A stretch of DNA of 64,000 nucleotides, from positions 8,184,001 through 8,248,000 of the forward strand of contig NC_059542.1 in NCBI RefSeq assembly GCF_905220415.1, given 5' to 3'. The stretch is from Colias croceus (taxonomy: Eukaryota > Arthropoda > Insecta > Lepidoptera > Pieridae). A model generated the notes under the pieces. The model saw nothing but the letters and a program-made list of their open reading frames with translations. It had not been told where the DNA came from and ran no database searches. Each line of letters opens with the position of its first letter. The stretch's first letter is position 1. Shown here in pieces: positions 46,469 to 59,100 of the stretch. The position numbers and the translations under genes were made by a program.

Positions 46469-46683
46469 TCCATACTAATATTATAAATGCGAAAGTAACT
46501 CTGTCTGTTACTCAATCACGCATCGCCTTAACTAGTAAACCAATTTGCATGAAATTTGGTATATTTTGATACCCGAGAAAGGTTATAGGATAGGTTTTAT
46601 CCCGGAAATCCCACGGGAACGGGAACTATGCGGGTTTTTCTTTAACTGCGCGGGCAATGCCGCGGCCGCGGGTGGAAAGCTAG
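46469..46683 (+). mobile_element. Helitron-like (Lep1-type) element, 215 bp
   Basis: It begins TCCATACTAATATTATAAAT and ends CCGCGGCCGCGGGTGGAAAG then CTAG, with the GC-rich hairpin just inside the 3' end that Helitrons use as terminator. Internal words match the copy at 16523 (GCATGAAATTTGGTATATTT, ATCCCGGAAATCCCACGGGA). It is probably the best-preserved copy in the window. Confidence 0.8.
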
Positions 46684-49600
46684 TTTTAATATAAACTAGA
46701 CTCTAGAGTCGATAAACATTCAAGATATCGTGACAATGTTCTTTCAATACAAATAATACATAATTAATTGCGATTTCTATTGTTTAATTGACAAATATAT
46801 AATATGTATATCAAATAGATATGATAAACAGTTTCGTAATTTATAAATTATATGATACATATTATTATTTGACTGATGCATTCACTGCTTTCACTCACGA
46901 GTCGTGGTGTAACTAATACTTAATCTGTGGTCGTGGTGGACGACGCGCCGACTATGAAGTTAGGGTCAAAACATTTAAATTGAATTAATTACGCATATTA
47001 CATGAGAACAATTTCTCTTCTATCAGTCCAACTAAACTTGGATATAAAAACATTCGCTTTCGGATTAGATATAAGTATAGGCATTACCTGCATATTGCAA
47101 AATAGGAAAAAATAGCTATGAAGTAAATGCATTCATACAAAAACAGTTCATATTTTATTCGAGTGTTAATTAACAGGTAATAAACTTATTACTGATCATT
47201 AATAAACAATGTCGTAACGAAAATGGACTGTGTAGAAATAAACAAACATATTGCATTTTCCATACAAGGATAATTACCTTGAAAACCTAATTTTAGCCAT
47301 TTTAATATGTAGATATACCTAGTCAAAGTCAAAAAGCAATGGAAATATTCAAAGTGAGACCGCCATTGACCCTATATCGTGATCCGAACAATACAAATAT
47401 GTATTACTATGCAGTATTTCACAAGTAATACCCGACCTTCCGAACACAGCTTTGAACTTTCAAATGCAAGTTTAAGCTGTAAAGCTGAGTGAAAGTCCTG
47501 CGGCTTACCATCGCCGTCACGCGTAATCGTGTTGGTAATTAAATTATGAGTTGGATACAGAACAATTGTTATAGTCAAAAAATTAAATCAAAATAGCAAA
47601 ACAAATCGAGTCGTGTCGAGCTCATACTTCATCTTCTAGTGTTACTAGGTACTCTACCCCGATCCTCGGTTTGTTAGTAAGCCACCGATGCAAATGCTTC
47701 CACTATTTAATTATGAGGAGTATGTAGGTAGCTAACTACAAGAAGGAAATAGAAGAAAGTTCCACGTATTTTTCTAAACATCGAATATTCAATTTTACCC
47801 AAAATGACCGTATTTAAAACAAAATCTATCTATAAATAAAATACGGGCGATATACGGCATAACTAATATTAGGTTTATTTATAAGTATTTTCGCTTTCCA
47901 CCAGCAAACACTTTCTCTGAATAATTAGCTTCATTAGAGACATTTGAAGTACCGACAAAGGAACAATAAGAAGTAATTTTTAGTAATTAAGTACATAGGT
48001 TAGCGCGGAGTATCTACCGTATTTTTTGAAAATTGTTCTGTTTTGAAAATTGATTTGAAAATTTGAAATTTGTTCTATTTTCAATAAAAAAAATCATTAG
48101 AAATTTTAACTAAACTTTAAAAACGGTAGACAGATATAATATGATCTGATTCTGTGCATTTACATAAATTAATAATAAATAGAAATACAGATACTAAAAT
48201 GCCAAGCTTTGTCTTCTATCTGGGTAGGTATGTACCAATTTTTTTTTACCATCCTCAACATTCCTGCATAATTCGACACATTGAAATTATCCAAGTGCGT
48301 TTTATATTAAATAGACGAACAAGCACGCGTATTTTTCCATTTTTTTTTTAAATTTTAACTGAACACTCACCAGTGCTTTGTAGGTATATTATGCACATCA
48401 TATATTTAATATAATAAAGAGTTTTCTATACAATACTTTATACATACAGTATTTAAGACTTTTATTAATTTATCAACTTTATCAGTACAGATGTATCTTA
48501 CTGATAAATAATAATATAACATAAACGATGGATGGAACGTTATCAGCTGATTACGTCCAAGATTTAGGTAACCGTGGTCCATGATGTCACCGCATATTAT
48601 ATTATTATGAAGTCTCTTTGCAAATTGTCGAGATATCTTTTATAAGGATGTATGTAATTGTGTGGTCCTTAAATTAATTGTACGATAACATTTTATGTAT
48701 TGTCAGGTATTTTCAAGTGTATTGGTGTAATGAAATACAGTTATTATATATTTTATAATGTAGATGTAGAATCATTATATTTTGTAATGCTCCTGCATCC
48801 TAGTATTTGTTCATATCAATTTAAACAATCGTAGACATTCGATTTTTTACAATTAGCACTCAATGTAACCAATACTCGGACATAAAATATTATATTGCAG
48901 TTGACCCGAAATATCAGTTTCTGTGTCAACGATCTATTCCGTAGGAAGTTTACTGGATATAATATCAAATTCAATATTGTTAGAATCCGAAAAGCCGACG
49001 AGCCATGAAATTAAGGTCGTTTTACCTCCACTGCTGTTCGGGTCAGTGAATACGATCGACATGGCCGACATGTTTGATTGCAAATAATCCGTAGCCAATC
49101 AAAATAATACCCTCATATAAAATTTATTGTTATTAGAAACTATTTTCTCTATCAACCAGACTCTCTCCAATCTAATTGTTATTGAAAACTTTATCTGTAA
49201 CAATTGGATTAGAGAGTAAATGTTTACGTTCTTTGTGGAATTACACAATGTTGTTAATTAATATAAAAGACCTATAGGCAAATAGGTAATAATCATGGTT
49301 TTACAAACTTTGGCAACATGTTAATGACAACAATAAACCATGTAAATTGAAAATTGTTATAAACATACTTATTAATTATCTTTAAATGGTCGGTCTGTTT
49401 ATTTATTAAAAGTAAATAAACAGTTATGGTTTTATAATATAAAACAAGCCAAGCCACAAAATACGCTAGTCTAGGACCTAGTTAATTAAGTAACAATTGA
49501 ATTGATATAAGATATACTACCTAAAACTTTGTGTTTCGTATTTTTCTTATTTACCATTGATTCTGTTCCTGTTTAGTTCAGCCTATACTTAATGTACCTA

Positions 49601-49950
49601 CCTGGCTTTAGCGGTTAGTCGATTTACAATTATTAGAAGAATCTAAGGCTATAATTATTAAGCAATATAGGTAAATGGGCAAGTAGGTAATTACTTGCAG
49701 GTAATTGGACATTACTCACAGTAATTCCCCACTCAATGAATAATTATTAAATTAATTAACAGGGAAAATTGTAAAAATAGACCTAACGTTTTCAATAAAC
49801 AATAATTGATTGTGTGACCATTAAAATGCCACAGGAAACATATAGATAAAAAAAATTTGCAGTTAAACCTGTTAATTTTTTGATCGTACCTACCAACTTA
49901 TATGCAAACATGTTGTACTGATGTAGAGCAATATAATAATATTATGTTTT
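46684..49950. other. Gene desert, no coding sequence seen
   Basis: AT-rich without recognisable coding exons, RNA genes or repeats with defined ends. Confidence 0.55.
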
Positions 49951-50566
49951 TTGTTCTTGCTGGTGAGTGACATTTAATTAATATCTGGGGGCACGGTAGT
50001 GCCCCCGCCAAGACGAGCAAAGCGAACAAGCGAAGCGCACGGGCACTACCTACCTTTTCTCGAAGCGCTTCGACGTTTTTTTGAACCCTCATAACTTGGG
50101 TTTGGATTATGCTAGATCAACAAAATTTTCGGGATATATTGCCAATAGCGGACTTATTGAAAATATTAAGTTTTAATTACATTAGCTTTTATACTTCAGA
50201 TTTTATTTATATCTAAAAAACGCTAATTTCGTCACTGACTCACTGATGATCATCAAAATTCTTAAGGTATTTCCTAATGTCCTAGAAAGCTGAAATTTTG
50301 TATGTAAGCTAGTATTAGCACACAAACAACAAAAAAATTATAAAACTTGTAACTTTCATCCCCCAACCCCTTAAACTAGGGAATGGGAGTTTGTATGAGA
50401 CCTGTAATTTTAAATTAAATTTTGATGACGCTAGAGGTCTAATCTAATAATCTAAAACTTGGTTCCCCTAGATATATATATGCATAGGTACTCCTTGTTA
50501 AAAAAAAATTAAAAATTTAACCGACACATAAAATTTTGTTACAAACAACTTACAAAAAGAAATGAA
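49951..50566. repeat. Repeat block beginning with a GGGGGCAC/GTGCCCCC hairpin
   Basis: GGGGGCACGGTAGTGCCCCC (49987-50006) is a perfect 8-bp-arm hairpin, followed by GCCAAGACGAGCAAAGCGAA and CTCATAACTTGGGTTTGG. I know this start as a common lepidopteran repeat. The downstream AT-rich part to 50566 (ACATAAAATTTTGTTACAAA) probably belongs to the same element, which was later hit by the MITE at 50567. Confidence 0.5.
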
Positions 50567-51164
50567 ATCCCACCAAAAACATTTTCATGTAAAATGTTGC
50601 CAAGACGATCCCATATGACTCGCACTGTCAAAAAGTTATCAGATCTCATGTAGAGCCAAGCTTCTAACACTACACGCCCTAACTCTACAAGGCCTAACTT
50701 CACAAACTCTACACCTTAGTCAAAATATGTGGCTTGGCCGTTCGTTACTACAAGAACTATTGTATAACACAAAAGTAATGAACAGTGAATTAATTAATTT
50801 TTCACCTTACGCCGATGTGAATGTAGCGAAATGAAATGAAACTCTACAAGGCCTAACTTCACAAACTCTACACCTTAGTCAAAATATGTGGCTTGGCCGT
50901 TCGTTACTACAAGAACTATTGTATAACACAAAAGTAATGAACAGTGAATTAATTAATTTTTCACCTTACGCCGATGTGAATGTAGCGAAATGGCCAAGCC
51001 ACATATTTTGACTAAGGTGTAGAGTTTGTGAAGTTAGGCTTTGTAGAGTTAGGGCGTGTAGTGTTAGAAGCTTGGCTCTACATGAGATCTGATAACTTTT
51101 TGACAGTGCGAGTCATATGGGATCGTCTTGGCAACATTTTACATGAAAATGTTTTTGGTGGGAT
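50567..51164. mobile_element. MITE with 173-bp terminal inverted repeats
   Basis: Arms 50567-50739 and 50992-51164 are both 173 bp and reverse complements, with one mismatch noticed (AAGGCCTAAC against AAAGCCTAAC). They begin ATCCCACCAAAAACATTTTC and end inward with TATGTGGCTTGGCC. The near-perfect arms imply a recent insertion or conversion. The central 250 bp are a tandem duplication that also copies part of the left arm. The target duplication is unclear (perhaps AT or TA), so the superfamily is open. Non-coding. Confidence 0.75.
50682..50999 (+). repeat. 159-bp tandem duplication inside the MITE
   Basis: The segment starting ACTCTACAAGGCCTAACTTC at 50682 is repeated from 50841 with a period of 159 bp through TTGTATAACACAAAAGTAAT and CCGATGTGAATGTAGCGAAA. 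I saw no difference between the two copies except at the end. It includes the inner 58 bp of the left arm. Confidence 0.8.
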
Positions 51165-53034
51165 CTTATTGACATGAATTAAAAACAACGATTCGTTTTA
51201 CAAAATAACTAATAAGTAGGTAAAACTATATTTTTAAATGACATTTTAATAAATAAAATTAAGAATTTAAAATTACAAAACATTCATACAAATAAGATAA
51301 ACTCATACACAGAGTTCCACACTAAAATATAAATTTTACAACACTGTATAGTTATAATTGTGCAAGTTTTTCGCTAACATTCTTATGCAGTGCAGCAGAC
51401 TGGTTGCTTGCAGACGAGGTTAACCTTAATACCGTCGCGTCGTCGGCCTTTCGTTTTGCTAAACTATATTGTCGTCAATGTTTTTCAATTGCATAATAAA
51501 TTCAAAAACAAATCAAGAATTTAATAATTATTAATTACCTATAATGTCGCAAAATAATTAATTTTCCTGTTTATCTTGTTGAGTCAGAGTAATGTACAAT
51601 TACTTCCTCAGTCTCAAAAAACGTATAGGTACCTACAAATATTTAATACAACTTGTACTTTATTATCCTGTGATTCGAAGCACGTGACATGTATTTTAGT
51701 GGCTCTATAATAGAGACTATCTATTAAATTGTCGTAAATAATCTAAAAATAGCCTATTGTCACATATTCATTTAAATGTATGATTCAGCTAGTGTTAGGT
51801 AGATCAATAATTTGTTGTACCTATGTTTAAATATAATGGAATAATTACCTATCATTGGTTCTCCGTTTCATTTTGCCTGATATGTAGAGTAAGGGTAGTT
51901 TATACAGTTTTAAATAATCTGTCGTTACAATAATATTATGAATATCAGTAAGAATCTAATCGATTTCTTAAATCTTACAAGATTGGACTAAGAGAAAAAT
52001 AATAAGAAACTAATTAATTTGAGACATTTCCATTCAATTTAGCATGCAATTCATTTAAATTTCTCTATAAAAGCGTAACTCATTTATGCACTTAAGATTT
52101 TGGAAAGAGAAAGTTTCGACAGTTGTGTTATTTGTAGATTCTGCTTGACTCACCATTTTTGAATAAACTAAGTTCACTTATCTTTATACGGCAATCTTTG
52201 TCAGGTTTCCGTAATTGTAAAATATAATTAAAAACTACGTAATGAAACGTGTTATATAGGTAGATATGTAGTACGTATGTTCACATGAGAAATTCAATAA
52301 AAACCTATAAGCGATTGTATTAACTGTTAATGTTTCAAAATCTCTAGAAGAGATATTAGGTACAAGCAACGCCTATACTATGTTCCCGCAATAAAATATT
52401 TAAGCAACAATATATTTTCGAAACAATAGAAAACGTGAAAAACTAACAAAGGGATTAAAAGTAGACCACGTTCACATTTCCTCTCGCGTGTATTGAAAAA
52501 ATTGGTCACATGACTGTTAAGCAAGATTTAACAAGTTTTAATGAGGTTGACAAAACCTAATACTTGGTTCTTCGAGACAATGATTTTCACAATATTGAGT
52601 AAGGTATCTGAATTATTGTAAAAAAGAATGAACACAATATTTCTGGTTAACATTTAAAATTTAATTCGTTCGTGAGTTTGTTATGATGTATTCAAAAAAA
52701 TTAAGTACCTACCTTCCTCAATGAAAATAATCATGTTTTTCGAATGGATTTTAACTTTTAAGAAAGCTCAAAGCATAATAAGCTTCTTTGTCATCAAATA
52801 AAATTGAACATCCAAAGATGGCCAAACTAGCAATCTTCCGTACATTGTTATTTCGCTATTCCTTAACAAACTTCTAATAAATGCATAATTTGCAACAAGA
52901 TAGAGAAAGTCGAAGTCAACTCAATCTTTTTTAATCAAATTCAATATGATTAGTTTTAAATTGTGACCAAATGTGTACATACGAATTTCACATAATCATA
53001 ATATACTTACCTACTTACATATTATTTGTTTAAG
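51165..53034. other. Intergenic/5' intron of the lipase gene, no coding seen
   Basis: AT-rich. The stretch ends at an acceptor (TTTGTTTAAG) at 53034 leading into the first coding exon of the lipase. Confidence 0.5.
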
Positions 53035-53044
53035 GTGTTCGTGA

Positions 53045-53125
53045 ATGCCGGGCCGCATGGATGGCGACGCACGTATGGCGCTCGATCGCCTTAATACTAG
53101 CTCTCACAACTCTAGTATTAGCTAA
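53045..53125 (+). other. Overlapping upstream ORF in the lipase leader
   Basis: Two ATGs (53045 and 53057) precede the lipase ATG at 53061 in another frame. They share one ORF of 26 codons from the first ATG, ending TAA at 53123-53125, just before the exon donor. Overlap with the main start means initiation at these ATGs would exclude the lipase, so the uORF could dampen translation. That role is inferred. Confidence 0.4.
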
Positions 53126-56100
53126 ATGTAAGTCTTCATCAATTTTAAAACATATAACATATTTAGAATATTTTATAGAAACAAAATGAAAATTTAATAT
53201 AGCGACACTATTACATACCATTTAGTGGAAGAAATTACAGCCATCCAACTAGCAAACATCAAAAGTTGGAAAATATCGAATGAAGTAGGTACGAACCTGG
53301 AACTTGGATCATATACTTACTAATAAAATTATGTGAAGTCGTAAAACATGTATGTAAATGTAAATAATATGTTAACAAATATTTATATAACATATTTTCA
53401 CGCTATTTATGATTGTGCCACTGTTGTAATAATAAATAATTATCAATTCGCTGATTTCTTAAACAAACGAAAGTTACTTTTTTGTATATTTCACACTTTA
53501 TTGTGTTCTTAACAATTACTTTGTAAGATAAATATTGTAGGTACATTAAAATGTGTACTTAGTCCTATCATGTATAATCAAAACCCAATAATATATAAAA
53601 AAATACTATTAGGGTTAACTTATTACCTACCTACCTAAAGAAGTAAATAATGTATGTTGCAATCTACTTTACGTCCACAATACCGAGAAAAATTAACTAT
53701 CCAAGACCCAGTTGTAGAGATGCAACGAATAGTTGTTTGGCCGGATACCGGATACCGGATGTTCGGCCTGACCAACAGCCGAATGTTCGGTATCCGGCCG
53801 CCGAATATTCGGCCGACGGCATTTTGAGTTTCGTAGGTGCGTGTCGCGCACCGGCACGCCGCCTGTGCAGTGCAGGTTTTGACTTGTTTCGAAGTGAACG
53901 TTCGCGCGGTCAGTTCTTGGTAGAGACACTTTTATCGTGTCAGTGAAAAAAAATTTCGTTAAAAATAATAAAAAGCTTCAATTACAACTGTGTCTTTATT
54001 TCGATTCTATTTATAAAATCTACCAATTTTACTATCCGGTATCCGGCCTGATAGTACATTACTATCCGGTATCCGGCCGGATAGTAAAATAGGGCCGGAT
54101 AGGCCGGATACCGGATAGGAACCGAATATTCGGTGCATCTCTACCCAGTTGTTACCAACTTCTAAGTCGCAATAAAAAGCTCTAAAGTTTCTCACCATTT
54201 ACGCCGGCCGCGGCTGGGAGAGGCTTGCTTTCGTTCAGAGTAGGCCACACGTTACTTACGCCATACAATGCCCTACAACATTGGATCAAGGCCGACAAAA
54301 AGCCTCAGTCTTTAAGGAATTCAGGTTACCTAGTGTCCTCCGTTCTTGATTTGAATTCAATGACAGACGCTTGTGATCACAACACGTGGCTCGATTATTC
54401 GGAGTCGAAATCCTTGACCTACAGCTTGATTCTATTACTTTAGTGAATGCTATGAATTAGTTTATACCTGTTTATACTTTAAATGGATTTAACAAGGTTC
54501 TAACACATTTTTTGTTGACAACTTTGAAGTAACAAACATCCAAAGCGGTCTCGCTATATTCATTAACAAACTATTGTAAATTCGGGTCAAAGATGCAGAA
54601 TTAGAAGCATGGCGAGGAGCAGGGCCGCCGGTGTCGGCCGCACAGGAGGCAGAAGATGAAAAACGTGATGTGGAAATGCTGGCAGCTGTCAGGAACTCAA
54701 TCAAGCAATGGGAAATAAAAAAGTCGCGGACTAGGTAATATTACAAAATATTTCAACTCATACACTATTAAACAATAACAATGGGGTATACACATAACTG
54801 ACACCTATTTGCTATTGTCGTAAATGCAAACATCGTTAAAACTACAACAGTTGTCTAAAAAAGTACTTTATAAGTGTTTTCTCTTAGACAAGCACCTACC
54901 GACACTTTACCAAATGGTTAAACGATGTTAAACATTTCAACCTTCTGTGCTTGTAAGCCATTCAATAATTACGGTATAAGTAAGACCATGCTATGCCTAC
55001 ATTTAACTGAAAGTCTAAGTAACGTGCTGAAACCTCTAGTTACCTTACGTAACCCAGTAATTAGAAAGGCAAGTGGTATATATTATTTCAACAACATCTT
55101 TGGGACATATGAATGCATTTTATCTAAAAGTTAATCATGCTTTCACTGAATTTCGCCCACACCACTTTCTATTGTGAAAAATTAATTTCGCAGTGGAGTG
55201 TGATTCTAGTTCCCTTCGTATGAATAGCTCACGATTCTCACGAATCTTTGTACAGAAGACTGAAGAGTGCAGATAAACTAATAATGTGAAAGCATTAGGT
55301 ATTAGCTCGCGAAATGTCTCGCTTTGATCAATGTTGTGATATTTATCAGTTGTTGTTATTCATAGCGTGCTCTCAAATGCTCATTTCTAATCGTAACTGT
55401 AAAATTCTATGAAGTAGAAATTTTCTTATCTACCTATTAAGACTCGAATACGTTTAACAAAGGCAGGCGATAGGCAATAACATGTTTAGAAAATCTAAGT
55501 AAGATGATAAATAAAATGTTATTAATTTTTCAGAACTAAGCGATCTCAAGGCAGCGTTTGTTATGGTGAATTTGGATGCTTCGAAGATGCTGGACCTTTT
55601 GCTTACTTGGAGACTCTGCCGAGTCCGCCGCAAGAAGTCGGGACTCAATTTCTTTTATATTCCACTCTTAATAGGTATTCTATTTATTTTAAGCATAGAC
55701 AGGTTAACGAAGTCCATGATATAATGGGCAGATGTATCTTAAGTTTCATGGAATAATTTTCAATGTTGTAACAAATTTCACACACAATTTTAGTTTCCCA
55801 CCATCAGTTCAGTTAATTGCATTTTTAATGAGATAAGAACGTTACGTATCATCTCTTCCAGACATCCTGATGGTCCCCGTCCGATTAGGGCCCTTCTGGC
55901 CTCCTCCACTCAAGCGACAGCTCAAACCGAGGTTCGTGGTCCCCGTCAAGGGGGGACGCCCTTGTGCATGTCGCTACCAGGGTGAACCTTCAGTTCACCC
56001 CCGCGTCTGCGTTAAAATGTAGAAGCCCTTCTGCCTAACATTGAGAAACACCTTACAAAAAAAAAAAAAAAAAACCCTGATGGTCAAAACAATACATAAA

Positions 56101-59100
56101 TATTAGATTTTCACATTTTAGGGGTGACCAGCCACTCCTCGCGGTATCAGCCAGCAACATGTCAGCCGCGTGGGGCTGGGCAACCCGCGCGTTCGATGCG
56201 GCCCGCCCCACACGCGTGATCGTGCACGGCTTTGGGTCCAACTGCGATAATGTGTGGGTGTACGAGATGCGATCCGCTTTGATGGCTGTTGTGAGTACGA
56301 TAAACTACATATTTTAAATAATATGTAAGTATATTGTAATATAATATATGTTGTTGAGTCGATGGCTACCTATTGTAATTTGTAACGCCGATCATTTGAC
56401 ATTGGATAAGGAATGACATTAGATAAGGTACAACTTTCGTATGGTATGTCATCCAACAAAGATTAATTGCAAAGGATCCGGGAGAAAATCTAAAAGCAGT
56501 AAGTCAATAATGTAAAATGTTATGTAAAAGTACTAGCGGTCCGCCCCGGCTTCGCCGGTGGTACATATTATGAAAAATAGATGTTGGCCGATTCTCAGAC
56601 TTACCCGATATGCACAGAAAATTTTATGAGAATCGGTCCAGCCGTTTTGGAGGAGTATGGTAACTAACATTGTGACACGGGAGTTTTATATACAAGATTA
56701 TGTATTTTTATTTCTTCTTATTTTAATTTTTAAGTAACTATGTACATAAGTTCAAATAAGTAAATAATTTTAAAAATATTTTTTCCTGCTGTTTATCTAT
56801 ACATAATTTATTAAATCTGTAGAAGGGTCAATTCTGTACATTGAAAATATTGAAAAAATAAATAGCAGTGTTACTGGATCGAAACCAAAACCCAAATTTG
56901 TAATTAAAAAATTTTTCGTCTGTCTGTCTGTCTGTCTGTATGTGAAGACATCACGTGAAAACTAACGGTTCGATTTCGATGAAACTTGGTATAATTATAC
57001 CTTATTATCCTGGGCGTAAAAAAGGATACTTTTTATCCTGGAAAAATACGTAGAAAAAAAATTAATCTTAATTTTTCAGTTTTATCCATAGACGTTGTTC
57101 TGTAGAACCGCGAACACACGTTGTGTATTATTATAGGCCTAGCCATATTTGGGTCCAATAGATATTTATAAGATGTCATTGTCAAAGTTACTCAAAATGG
57201 AGAAATAAACCATCCACGCGAAGACCGACATCCGCGCGGACGGAGTCGCGGGCGAAAGTTAGTAAACAATATAAATAACCATTAATCAATAGTTAATGTA
57301 ATAATGGTTAATTTTTGGTAAAATATTAAATTCTATAAAATTATTAGCGAATACAATCATTTACGATTGATTTCGCTGCCAAAAAATAATGAACTATGAA
57401 ACTAACTCCAAGCAATAAATTAATGAAAATTCAAAATTCAAATGCAAATTCAAAATATTAACTTTAACATTAAATATCAAAGGGACAGTAATATATTAAA
57501 TTGAATATTAAATCAAAATTCAAATATTAAAGGGGACACTACGCATTTGAATTGTATTTAATTTATTAAGCGGGGCTAGTGGAATATTCAAAATAAATTT
57601 AACAGTGATTTGTTATATGGAATGTGGATAACATAACTGAACTGCGACTTAGAAAGCATCATTTTCAAGATGGCGCCCTCTGGGTGTCGTAAGGGAATCA
57701 TGACGTGTAAGAGCGTTTTCACATTGTCCGGTCCGATATCGGATATCGGGCGCCGATAGCCGATATCCGATATCGGAGGCTAAGTAAAATGTATGATATA
57801 AGTACCTGTCTTTCACATTATCCGGTCCGATATCGGATATCGGAGCCAACACCGATATTCCCGTGAACTATCGGACGATAATGTTCAGTGTTACCAACTC
57901 AATTTTCGAAAAGGTAGTATACCAACAGCAAAAAAGCACTAGTTTGTGTATTTTCAGTCATTTCTAGGCGCTAAATGTAAAAAAAAATCCTTTCATTTAC
58001 TTTAAACCTTTTTATTAAGAAAACATTCATTTAAGTATTTAAAGGCGTTAAAAATACTATTTTTACGGGAGCTATTTTAATACCGTCCTATAATATACGG
58101 CAATTGGCTGAACTGAAGTAAACAAAAATATCTATATCTTTTTTTACGTCTCAAATATAATAAATACAACAAATAAAATTTTTTATTATAGTTTGCCATG
58201 ATGACCAGTGTTGACCACCTTATGATTTTTCGGGTGATCTACTGATTTTTCAAATAGGTACTAGCTTGGAAAGAAAGGTGTAGTTATAATATTTGTTAAA
58301 TACTACCCAGAATATTTTAAGAAAGGAAAAGTAAATTTGCATATTATGTTAACGAGGTATCAAAATATACTGCACTTTCCAACATGTACAATAAACCAAC
58401 AAAAATAGTATGACATATTTTAGAAGAAACTGACGAAATAGTTAATGGAGAAACAATTTTATGACATTCAAGAATTTATTACAATGCGGAATCTGTGACA
58501 ACGAAGAATTAGTTTAGTTTAATTTATTTCGTTTAATATTTGCACTCCCAGATAATAGGTAGAATGATGTACATTCTACCTATTATTTATAGGTATAATA
58601 TATATATTATTATTAGCACTATAAAATTGTAATAACAGCACCTACATTTGTAAATGTAATTTGAATTTATATTTGCCAGTTTCGTCGCTTTAATACTGAG
58701 TTGAATTTTATTTTATTTTATTTGTTTATGAACATAACAGTCGTACATGATTTAATATAAAAAAGTTCTAAAATTCACTACGACCACACAACATGTTCTA
58801 TTATTAAAAAAAGAAAAACAGCATATAAAAAAAACAAGCCTCACAATGAAATTGAATATTGTGTGATTGAAACTAGATTCTGACTCTGCAGAGGGTACAA
58901 ATCCAAACTCCGCAGTCAGCAGATTAAACCGGTTTGAAAAACATAGTTTATTTATTACTATTTATTTTATTTAAAATAAAGTTTATTTTTTGTAACATAA
59001 ATGCATCCACTGTTTTTTTTTTAATTCTCCATATATCTACTTTTCCAGTTTCTGGCAACACTCATGATATCGGGACGATATTATCGGATAATGTGAAAGG

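Noticed and set aside
53650..54198. ORFs of 63-98 codons in lipase intron 1
   Set aside because: Shadows of the CCGGATA-rich hAT MITE, palindromic and open on both strands.
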